DNA of 64,000 nt. Source: Symbiodinium natans (lineage: Eukaryota > Sar > Dinophyceae > Suessiales > Symbiodiniaceae). This document shows, piece by piece, positions 33,077 to 45,000 of this stretch (its first letter is position 1; each line of letters begins with the position of its first letter). The stretch lies in NCBI GenBank assembly GCA_905221605.1, contig CAJNDS010002301.1, forward strand, positions 1,806,692-1,870,691, written 5' to 3'. Below the pieces are notes generated by a model. It had not been told where the DNA came from. It did no database searches and was given only the letters and a program-made list of their open reading frames with translations. The position numbers were made by a program, and so were the translations under genes.

Positions 33077-36000
33077 CTGGGCACGGCTACGGGTTAGGTC
33101 TCATAAGTTTTGGGGTCCGGGTTGACGTTTTGGGTTTTGGGGTCCCGGGCTTGAGGTTTAGGGTTTAGGGTTTAGGGTTTAGGGTTTAGGGTTTAGGGTG
33201 TAGGGTTTAGGTTCCTTAAGCCCTAAGATCGTCTCTCCAAGTCAGTAGAGGACCCCGAACAGGAAGCCCCGAATTTTGAGCACTGACCAAGTTTTTCGGG
33301 TTCAGGGCGTGAACGTACCACGGGACTGTGCTGTTGTTTTTTTTAGAGACGGTAGCACCAGAGCCTTAACTACACCAGTTCAGGGTTCAGGGTTCAGGGT
33401 TCAGGGTTACGCGTTCTGAATAGGAAACTCGGGAAAGGGAAAATTGTACAGTGATGCATCAAGTTCCTACTAAACGCCCGTGGTTTTTTTTGGAGCCCTG
33501 AAATCCTTCAACCTCCGAACCCCTAAACTCTCAACACCGCCCTCCGTCCTGTTTGAAAAATAGTTGGTGGGCCACTTCTCGTTCGGGACGTACCTTGCGA
33601 AGCGGCGTTGGGCTCTAGGGTTTACGTAGGGCTTGCCAGGTTTATGGCAGGATTTTATGGTTTAGAGGGTCTATAGGATTCGATGTTTCGGGTCGATCGG
33701 GTTTAGGGTTTAGGGTTTAGGGTTTAGGGTTTAGGGTTTAGGGTTTAGGGTTTAGGGTTTAGGGTTTAGGGATGATTTCATCCGAAATACCACGGCCTAA
33801 ACCCTGCTCTATACGTAGGGTTGTTCTTGATAACTGACTATAACAATAACTTTAACTTAGGGCACTTACAACGCCACTTAGAAGTACCAAGCACGTCTAA
33901 GCAACTTTGAAAGTCTCCGCAGCTATATCCCCCTTTGGAGCTCAACAGGTTTGGCCTTAGGGTTAGAAGGGGGTTGCAACCCCCGAAGAAAGTTGCAGGG
34001 CTTTCGGGTTTGCAGGGTTTTTTAGGTACGTAAAATTTGCTGACCTTAATCCTGATTCCCTACCTCCAAAACTTTATCCTGAGTCCCTATCTCCAAAACA
34101 CAGTCTGAACCCCAAAACCAAAGCCTAAAACTGGGTACTGGGAGACTTGGAGGCCGACTTCTCAGGACTTCGTAAGATTCCGCGACATCTGTGTTGGGGC
34201 AACACTGGGGCTGCGGGTTGAGGGTCTAGGATGGGTTTAGGGTTTAAGCTTTAGGGTTTAGGGTTCAAGGTTCAGGGTTTAGGGTTAGGGGTTTAGGGTT
34301 TAGCCTTCCTCAGACTTGCCACTGCGCCAGGAAAAGTTCCACCGAGGCGGAGGTGGTGGTGTCGGGGGATTGGGGGGTAGACGAGTCAACTTGAGCAGTC
34401 TGCACACTTGCATGGACCGGACTTGAGGAAACTGAGAGGCCAGTTTAGGGTTTAGGGTTTAGGATTTAGGGTTTAGGATTTAGGGTTGAGGGTTGCCCCA
34501 AAAACTCTGAGGGCAATTTGCGAAGCTTTGTGACCGCCTCCGCACCACCAGTCCAGAACACCTTACCCTCCCCTTGATCCCAAGCACCAGCAGCCAGCAG
34601 ACAGCCTCGAACAACCCTGGTTAAACCGGACTTGGCGGTTCACGGGTGCTTTCAGTAGGGATACATGTAGGGTAGCTACAGTCATACCTGGCTATAACCC
34701 ATGACGCGTACATATAACGCCACTTCTATGGAAGTAGCACACCCTCTCATAACCGGAAAACCGCAACGTTGGCAGCCAAGGGGCCCCTTGGCGAGCGCAC
34801 TGGCGATCTCATGACGCTTCAGCTCGATCAGGGGGATGAGGCCCGAGACCTGGGGTTTCGGCAGCCCCTACACCCGAAATGTCAAAACCGAAGCCCTAGA
34901 GAGTTTAAACGAGCTAGCAACGCGCACAGCATGGGTTTAGGGTCTTTAGGGCTTAAGGTTTTTAGGGTTTAGGTTTGAGGGATTTGGGGTTTAGAACCTT
35001 AATAAAAAATAATATGTTCAATATCCTCTTGGGTTTTATACAAACAATAAAATACAAAATAATTCCCAAGGGGGATATAGTCATGCTCAGGTCCCCAGTG
35101 TGCAGCTGGAAAAAGCCAACCACCAGCTGTCCAGATTTAGGGGAGCTGTTCTAAAGTCGGATCCCCTGATAGTTTAGGGTTTAGGGTTTAGGGTTTAGGG
35201 TTTAGGGTTTAGGATTTAGGGTTTACGGTTTAGGGTTAGGGTAGTCATGCTTGTAGCGCCCTCAGAAAAACCTTAAATCCCAGATCTCTAGATTCCGAAC
35301 CTAGTGAAAGTCCTTGAAAGAGTTGTCCAAAAAATGCGCAAATGTCCATGGGCTATGTTGGGCTGTAGAGGGAGTAGGGCCCAAAGAACTTCAGAATTGA
35401 TTCCTCCTAAACCCTAAACCCTAAACCCTAAACCCTAAACCCTAAACCCTAAACCCTAGACCCCAAATCCCTAGTTCGTAGAACAAGCTCCACTTGTCTG
35501 TCCGGCCGCGACAAAGTAGGCGAGCTGGCCGAAACCTGGGCTTTGCTTCACACAGTTCTTCCATGGTCCCGCCTCCCTAGGATTTGGGGTTCAGGGTTTA
35601 GGGTTTAGGGTGTAGGGTTCAGGGTTCAGGGTTCAGGGTTCAGGGTTCAGGGTTTAGGGTTTAGGGTTCAGGGTTCAGGGTTTCGGGTTTCGGGTTTAGG
35701 GTTTCGGGTTTCGGGTTTAGGGTTTCGGGTCGGCTTTAATCAGGGTGTGGGGTGTAAGTGTGCCTGGATCAAGCTTGAACTCCAAAAGGCATTGACACAT
35801 TTCGTGCGGGGGCCAAGACGCCAGGACCCCCTTGTGCTCCTTTGCCGGACTTGTTGTGGTGATGGGTGCTTCTTAGTGGGGTTGTGTACCCTAAACCCTA
35901 AACCCTAAACCCTAAACCCTAAACCCTAAACCCTAAACCCTAAACCCTAAACCCCAAACCCTAAACCCTCCCATAAAGCATAGGGATACAACCGACTACA

Positions 36001-39000
36001 ACAACAAATGCCCGACTTCTACCGCCCCCACTTATCCATCAGGAGCCACACTACACTCAACCTACAGCCTGAACCCCAAACCCCAAACCCTAAACCCCAA
36101 ACCCTAAATCCCAAACCCTAAACCCCAAACCCTAAACCCCAAACCTAAACCCTAAACCCTCAACACGAAACCCAATCTGCGCCAGGTTGCTGTACGCATC
36201 TGCCGCGGTGGATGGGGGCAGCTGCCCTCCCCAAGCAAATTCTAGGAATGTCGACTTAGGGGGTTGAACGGTTTAGGGTTTAGGGTTTAGGGTTTTCGGG
36301 TTTAGGGTTTGGGGTTAAGGCTTAAATGTCGAGGGCGGCGTTTTCCTTGTTTAGTGGGTGGTTGTAGTGAATAGTCTTTAGTGCGTATGTGTATATCCGT
36401 ATATTGCATATACTATACACACGCAAACTATGCCATTCATGAGCAATGCAGCAGACAAGCGCGAACTCAAAGCCTGCCCTAAACCCTAAACAGCCAAAAA
36501 CCCAAGCCCTTCGTCGCTAAACCCTAAACCCTAAACCCTAAACCCTAAACCCTCAACCCTCAACCCTCAACCCTAAACCCTAAACCCTAAACCCTAAACC
36601 CGAAACCCTAAGCCGGCCTTGAAGCACCTCTGGGGCAGACCAGCGCACTGTGCCACCCATTCCACGAGCCTCGAATGAGAAAAGCGCACTTGCAGCATTC
36701 GTTTAGGGTTTTAGGGGTTTAGGGTTTAGGGTATGGGGTTTAGGGTTTAGGGTTTCGGGTTTAGGGTTTCGGGTTTAGGGGCCTAGGGTGGTTTGGACTT
36801 AGGGTAGTTTCGGGTTTAGGGGGCTTTCGGAGCTTCAGGGGTCTTAAAGGGGAATGAAGGGGTTTAGGGTTCCACTGCAAGTCCCGAAGCTTTAGGAGTT
36901 CTTAGGAGGTTTCGGCTTGTTGGCAGGGTCTGCAAGGGTCTGTGGGGTTTGGGGTTTAGGGGGTTCAGGGGTCGGTGGGGTTTGGGGGGATTACGGGCTG
37001 TAGGGTGTTGAGGGGCTTGGGGCTCTGGGGTGTGGAGGGGCTTGGGGTCAGGGCTTACCTCCAAGTATCACTACCATGTCGCGGGCACCACCGCTACTAT
37101 CCACAGTCAGTACAATACTCCACACCTACAACGACCACCTCTGCTGCGATGACCATGGCTACAACACCTGCTACAACCTGTCCGTCACCCTAAACCTCAG
37201 TTAGATCACAGAAGCTACATTGGAAAGCCTCCCATGGTAGCAGAGGGCATGCTAGGAGAACTGAGCGGGCTAATCCTAAGGACAAACAAGGATTACAGGG
37301 TTTCATAAACCCTCACCGCCACCCCCCCCCCCCCCCCCAAAAAAAAAAAAAAAACATACAAATAACGCCGGAAGCACCTACCCTGAACCCTAAGCCCTCA
37401 AAACCCTAAACATCAATAAGCCCAAAACTTGTACCCTGCAGCCCTAAACACTATAAGCCCGACAACCTTGTCTAGGTGGGCCCTTGGAACCCTCTGTCTA
37501 AACATCGATCCTTTTCAAACTCAACAGAATGCATGCATATGTGTATATATATATAATTATTTATGTATTTATATTCATAACAAGTACGTATACATACATA
37601 CTACTTTCATTTGTGTACATATGTATGTGTATAGAGAAGTTGAAGTTTACGTTTCCCCGAGCCACGAAGGAGGTTGCCCTCCGCGCGAGGCCGAAGTCCC
37701 CGAGCTTCGCCACGATCCGCTCGCGCGTGGTGTCCTCGTCGGGGTTGACAGGATCCAGGGGCGTTTGGGGCGTGCAGGGTTTAGGGTTTAGGGCTTTCAG
37801 GGCTTAGGGCTTTTAGGACATACAGGGTTTAGGGTTTAGGGTTTCAGGGCTTGTCGGGCTAAGGATGGAAGATTTTTCGGGGCTTATGGGTGCTTACTCT
37901 AGGTAGGCCATGTCGGGCCTATTGGGATGAGCTCACGGGCGGGAGAGTCGTTCTAAGGGTTCCTTCTGGCCATTTTGTTGTTGCGTATGAAGGGACGCCC
38001 AACAATCCCAAGAAGGGCCCATTCTTGAGACCTTATGGGGCTGAAGACATGGGAGGGGGGGGTGGGGGTGGGGGCTGAGGGAGCAGCATACTTAATCTTG
38101 GGGAGATGAGGCTTTCTTGCAGGGTTTAGGGTTTGGGGTTGGTGTTTGTGTGTGTGTGTGTGTGTTGCACTCAAATCCAAAACTTGAAGCCCTTAGAACC
38201 CGAAGCCCTGAAAACCCCCAGCCCCATTCGAAACCCAGACTCTAGAAGCCTGAACCCTTTACTGGCCCTTACAGATAAATGTATCTATATATATATATAT
38301 AAATGTTGTTTATGCACCTTAAACCCTTAACCCCTAACCCGAAACCCTAAACCCTAAACCCTAAACCCACCAAAATGTCAGCACCCTGCCATGCCCACGA
38401 GCGGCCACGAAGATGTTCTCGCCCTTCAGGTCCCCGTGGACCACCGCCGGCAGGAGCCCATGGAGGTACACCAGCGCCTGAGGGTTTAGGGTTTAGGGTT
38501 TAGGGTTTACGGTTTAGGGTGAGGGGTGAGGGAATTTGGGGGTTTACGATCATAAGGGATCCCTAATTTTGATATAGACCCCAAGAAGTAGGATCCCCCT
38601 TTCAACAAGGACCCCAGTGAGGTACCCCCAATATCGTAAACCCTCATGTAAGGTTCAGGGAGCAGGGCTCATAGTTTCACCAGGCTTCTAGGGCTTGCAT
38701 GGCGCACAGGGCACAGGAGGCCCTAACACCTTCAACCCTAAGCCCGAACCCAACCCCTAAAGGGTTCAAGGTTTGGCAGCTACTGCACCCTTGAGGCGGG
38801 AAGACCCTGAAGTGTTGGGTCTTCAATGCGCTTGCCACGCTTTGCTCCGGACTTTCCAAAGACGGCTTGGGAGACCTCCGAGGATCGTCGTTGTGCTCTG
38901 GTTTTGGACTACATGCCTGCTGGTTCTCTTAGTAGGGAATGAGGACATTCCGTACTTTATATAATTCCGTCTCCTTGCGTCAAATGTCTACATATCCCAG

Positions 39001-42000
39001 AAACCCGAAGCCCCTAAACCCCAAACCCTGTCCCCCCACATACAGGGGCAAAATACAGCGGAGGGGGTTGGGCTCACAGGCGCGGGTGTGGGGACCCTCG
39101 GAAGCAACTTGTCTGCGGGACATGTTGGGCCATACAGGGATTAGGGCCCGTGGGACTCCAAAAAAGACTCTCGCGGTGAACCCACCGTGGGCTTGCGGGT
39201 CTGTATGCGCCCTAAACCCTAAACCCTAAACCCTAAACCCGAAACCCTAAACCCTAAACCCCTAAACCTTAAGCCCTAAACCCTTCTTCCTATCCCAGCC
39301 TTCGCAACGTCCACCAGAACGTGCAGTCGCTTCACCTCCGCCGGGCTCTCGTCGATGAACTTGCTCAGGGTGCTCCTGGCTTCCATTCAGGGTTAAGGGT
39401 TTAGGGTTTAGGGTTGAACAGAAAACCAGGATCAATCAAGGGTTCTTTGGACCTGTTTCTGCTTAGTCAGGGCCAGGTGTTGAATTTCGTGTAGGGGGTG
39501 TAGGGTTTTGAGCAGGTTAGAGTGCCAAGGCTTAGAAACCCTAGGGTTTAGGCTTAGATGGTCTAAACCTGAACACAACCCCCCCAAACCCTAAACAAAA
39601 ATCTTCATAGCAATAAAGTCTACACCATCATTCAACGCCTAAACCCTCAACCCTAAACTCTAAACCCGAAACTGAATATCCTACGCCCCTCATCCCAAAA
39701 CCCAAAACCGTAGGACAGAAATCTTTACGCCACATCTGGGCTAGCAAGCCGAGGGGTGCCAAAAAGAGGTGTGGCCTCGCTGTCTCGGGCTTAGGCTGTA
39801 GGGTTTGAGGTTTGGGGCTTACTAGTCCATGGTTGGGGTAGTATTAAAAACTTAAATTCATACTCCTTATTGGGTTTAAGTACCCTTAAGAATGTACCCC
39901 TAAACCCTAAACCCTAAACCCTAAACCCTAAACCCTAAACCCTAAACCCTAAACCCTAAACACCCAACTATGGCAAAGTTTAGGGATGGGACTTAGGGCT
40001 TGGGGCTTTGGGATGCCCATTGCGTTCGGTTTAGGGCTCTAGGGTTGTTCCGGCCTTGAAATAAGGAAGTGTGGTGTGCCAACTTCTCAGTTGCAGTTCC
40101 TTCTCCCTAGACCCTAAACCCTAGACCCTAAACCCTAAACCCTAAACCCTAACCCTAAACCCTAAACCCCAAACCCTAAACCCTAAACCCTAAACCCTAA
40201 CCCTAAACCCTACACCCTTGAAGGACTCCAGGAGGTCCCTGCTTAAACCTTGGGATGTTCCCCCTTCTACTAACAGTCCTTCATTTGGAATGTAATGGGG
40301 GGGGGGGGTTTAGGGCTTAGGGTTTAGGGTTTAGGGGTACTAGATAATCCCGATTAAGGACTGCCAGTATAAGGGGGAACATCCCAGCCTAAACCCCCTA
40401 GGCCCTGGACCCTAGATCATGGTACCTCCATGAAAGGTTTGAAGCTGTCCCTAAACCCTAAACCCTAAACCCTAAACCCTAAACCCTAAACCCTAAACCC
40501 TCAGAGGTTTCAAGCTGTCCCTTCCATCTTCTCGAAGATCAAGATCATCTCGAGGTTGTCCACGTCCACGGTCGCACCGAAGAAGGCGACCTCACGAACC
40601 GAGGGGCTGGCTTAAGGGAATTTAGGGTTTAGGTTTTTAGGGTTTAGGATCTTTTAGGGTTTAGGGTTTAGGGTTTAGGGTTTAGGGTTGAGGGTTTAGA
40701 ATTTTTAAGGGTTTTGGGGTTCGAGTGATGCGAGGTTGTGGGCTCGAGTCTGAGGAGTTCGGGCTCAGAGGTTGATAAGGGTGATCATTTACAACCTCTT
40801 ACACCCTAAACCCTAAACCCTAAACCCTAAACTCTAAACCCTAAACCCGTATAGTATAGGTCGTAACACCCTGAGACCCGCTGCTCAGATTCTTGCAGGG
40901 GATCTTATGGCTCTGAGCGGCGATCGCTCCCAGCCGAGAGCTTCACAGGGAAGCATATGTTAGGGTTTAGGGTTTAGGGTTTAGGGTTTAGGGTTTAGGG
41001 TAATAATATAAGGGGGAACATCCCAAGGTGTAAGAATTATTACGGCTTGGGGTTGCTTACTGGCTCGCCAAGTCCCTAAAAGCGGATGTACTTCGCCTTT
41101 GACCCTGCGATCCCCCGGCCATGGAAAGGGTGTAAGGTGTAAGGTTTAGGTTTCGAGTTTAGGGTTTGGGGTTTAGGGTTTGGGGTTTAGGGTTTAGGGT
41201 TTAGGGTTTAGGGTTTAGTTAGCTTTCCTAATGTGATTTCGAGGGCGTCTTTGCAGATTCAGGATGAAGAGTGATGAAGCAACGCAGGGCATTGCAAACC
41301 TCCACCAAGAAACAGCAGGAGTTGCCAAAGGACTCTAGTACAAGGAAGGTCCTCTGGTAGCCCAGGAACCATATTACAACAAGGGCACACTTGTTGGGGC
41401 TTACTCCATAGGGAACCTTGAACCCCAAAAATGGAAGCAAAGGGTTTGGGTTAGGACCTCTATGACGATGTCTTGCCCTGAAAGTCAATCCAACCACCCA
41501 AAGAATCCAATCTCCCTAAACCCTGAACCCTAAACCCCAAACCCTAAACCCCAAACCCCAAACCCTAAACCCTAAACCCTAAACCCTGGCCACACATTGC
41601 TTCGCCGGGCCGCGATGTTCGGATGTCGGACGTAGCGGAGCAGACGGAGCTCCGTCAGGTAGTTCCTTAAGGGGCGCAGACGGTTTAGGGTTTAGGGTTT
41701 AGGGTTTAATTAGGGTTTAGGGTTTAGGGTTTAGGGTTTATGTTTAGGTCTTTTCTGTCTCAGGTCTGTGCTTTTCGCCGGGGCCCCACATTCCAACTCG
41801 TGAACGACGACCCTCTCGAGAAGGTTCTAGAAAATCACCGGCAACAGCTTGCAAGCTCAAGCCCCCCCCCCCCCCCCGCCTACTGAGTGTACCTCAACAG
41901 AGCTCTTAGGGTATCTTCAATTGAAGGGTACTTTGGGGCGGAAACCCTGAGCTTCCAGAGATATGGAGAGGAGGCACATGATCAGGACGTGGTCTCGCGT

Positions 42001-45000
42001 GTTCGGCGTCTGCGATGTGGAGTTCTTGGTGCTCTTCCTGAGGCTTTTCAGGAGCTTAGGGCATTGAGTTTAGGTCCGGGGGCAAAACCCTGAACCCGAA
42101 ACCCTAAAGGCACACCTGACCCCCGAGAGGGCCTAAACACCCCCTAAGCAAACCTCAGCCCTCGCAACCCCCCAGATCACTCCTCATATAGGGGTCGCAA
42201 GAATTACGAATCGTATTCCCCCATTCCCCTATTCTGTGGTCGCTTTGCAATTATACTATAGCCCCCCGCCAAAAGCCTATTCTAATTATTAAGGCCCCAA
42301 AGTTACACGCCCCCAACCCGAAGCCCGAATACCCCCTAAACCCTACAAAGTAAAGATAAGAAAACAAGCGTAGTATGGAATCTTTACTGATATCAATGAG
42401 AAATCATGTCGCAAATCTTGTTATTCTTGTCAATATAATTCAGCACGTAAAGATTGCGGCATTTTCCACGTGCTTCGGATTCGGGAATTTGGGGATGCTT
42501 GGCTTTGGAGGTTAGTAGGGTTCTTAGGGTTTAGGGGTACTGGGGCTACTAGGGTTTCTGCGGTTCTTAGGGTTTAGGGCTTTAGGGTAAGCAGGGTTAT
42601 TAGCTTCATCAGGGTTCAGGGCCCTAAGCTTTAGAAAGCCTTCGGGATGAACGTCAGGGGCGACGAATTTACATTACAGGGTTTAGGATTTAGGGTTTAG
42701 GGTCCAGGGTTTAGGGTTTAGGGCTTAGGGCTTAGGGTTTCGGGTTTAGGGTTTACGGTTCAGGGTTTAGGGTCTAGGGCCCGCACCACCACCTATGCCT
42801 TCTCGAGTTTGTTGTATGGGCCCCATATTAGTGCCCTGGAACTTGCGTGCTTCTAGCAACCTTGCTATTCATCTGCCTACTGAACACCCTGGTTCTTGGT
42901 AGGGAATAAGGGAATTAGGGCCAACATGTACGCGTTAAGGGATTATATAGGGTACCTCATTCCCTCATTCCCGACTAAGAGCCAGCCAGGTAGGCCCTAA
43001 GCCTAACCTGTATTCTGTGCCTTGCATATACCTCTAAGGGGTCGCATAGTCTCCCCTCTCAACTGGGGTCGGTTTGGGGGCCACAGAGAAATTAGTTCGG
43101 GTGATCTAGGGATTCGGACCCCATAGAACCTCAAGATTTCGTCCAGATCAGCCTCAGACGAACCCGACTAGCGAAAGCACATGGGAGTTCTCTAAATTAG
43201 GGTTCCTTGCTGGGTCCTAACCCTTATGGGGACCCTAACTTAGAGAAACCCCATCATATTAACAACATCTCAAGGATCTACCCGGGTGAGAGCTGGGGCA
43301 GGCCTGTCTTAGAGGCTGAATCCTAAGAAACCCTAAACCCCAAACCCTAAAACCCTCAACCCGAAGCCTGGCTTAGGGTTTAAGGTGGGTTTAGGGTTTA
43401 GGGTTTAGGGTTTAGGGTTTTAGGGTTTCGGGTTTAGGATTTAAGGTTTAGGGTTAAGGAAGCGTATAACCCTATACCCAGGCGTTGGGGTCCAAGCCGG
43501 CCTGGGAAACTTGATGGCAACTGTCGCGCCGCAGAGGGTACCCTGCGAGCTGTGGGGGTGTTTGGGGGGCCCAGAGCCTCAGTGCAGTAGGGTTCTAAAC
43601 CCTGAGCCCTAAGCCCTTGAAGATACTAGACCCAACCCGAAGAATTCATTGGCGGGTGGCAGTTGGGGGTTCAGGCGTTCCGCTGCTGTTGCTTCCGCTT
43701 CCTGGGACCATGTTGCCTGGAAAGCTACTGGCAGGTTGGCGAAATCTACTCAAAAACCCCAAACCCCTTGAACCGCTAAACCCCTCCCTACCCCCCGAAA
43801 CCCCTGTCGATGCCACGAAACCCCTCAAAAGCCGAAAACCTAAAGCCCCAGGATTTGCCGTGGAAGCCTTAAACGCCAAGCCCCTACCCCAAACCCTAAC
43901 CCCGAAAAATCCAAGCCCCCAACACCCTAAGACAAAGCCCAAACCCTAAACCCTAAACCCTAAACCCTAAACCCGATGAGCTATGTGACGTCAAATTAAA
44001 AAAATCATCCGGCACTGCAAGGTCAGTTGGCCTCCGGACAGAGGTGTGGGGCCTTGGACGGTGTTTTCTTGGGCCTGTCCAAGCCCAGACCCGGCTTCCT
44101 CGTTGGGCCACCCTTTTCCTAGGCTTGCGCAAGTCCAGACCCGGCTTCATAGTTGGGGGCACTATTTCCTAGGAGCTGCCACTGTCGCTGCAGCAGTTGC
44201 GTTGGGTACCTCATTGTCCACCAGTGTTCCGGGCCCGGGTCGCGTCCCAGGCGCTGTCGCTGCACCAGCAGCCATTCCGGGCAGTCGCCCCTCACAGCCG
44301 GCCTGGAGTAACACCTCACAGAGGGGTTCCGGGCTGTCGCCTTCCGGGAGTTGTCGCTGCGCTACACGCTCCACCCTGAACCACGAGGCCCTAAACCCTA
44401 AACCCTAAACCCTAAACCCTAAACCTTAAACCCTAAACCCTAAACCCTTAACCCTAGACCCTGTGCGCAGCCTCGCAGACAATGCCGAAGCCGCCCGCGC
44501 CGAGGATGGTCGTGGCATGCAGCCTCGACTCGAGGTTGGGGTTTAGGGTTTAGGGTTTAGGGTTCAGGGTCCAGGGTTTAGGGTTTGGGGTTTGGGGCTT
44601 GGGGTTTAGAGCTTTTAGGGTTTCGGGTTTCGGGTTTCGGGTTGAGAGTTGAGGGTTTAGGGTATGGGGTTTAGGGTTTGGGGTTTGGGGTTTAGGGTTT
44701 ACGGCTCTGTAGGGTTTAGGGTTTGGGGTTGAGGCTGTAGGGTTAGGCGGGGGCCTCCTAAATCAGATCCTCTGATGAAGCCCAATCAGCTTTCGCCAGG
44801 ATACTTGAGTTCGCCCCGAAGCCCGAAGATCTTAAGCCCAACCCGAAAATCCCATTCCAAAACCCCAAACCCAAAAACTAGACCCTAAAGCTATAAACCC
44901 TAAACCCTAAACCCGAAACACGAAACCCCAAAACCCTAAACGCTAAACCCTAAACTCGAAACCCGCCCTCGGTTCGTCCTAGAAGCTCCACGTGATCTAC

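Noticed and set aside
32626-33097. Plus-strand proline-rich frames of 75-143 codons
   Set aside because: They translate C runs and CCCTAAA remnants; the minus-strand exons at 33034-33076 and 32502-32559 are better supported.
43627-43740. Minus-strand EAEATAAERLNPQ as another coiled-coil exon
   Set aside because: It falls between kinase exons 2 and 3, which are contiguous in the protein.
43617-44408. Overlapping 60-120 codon frames on both strands
   Set aside because: They lie inside kinase intron 2, whose flanking exons join exactly (IVCE to GTLC); GC-rich composition explains the open frames.
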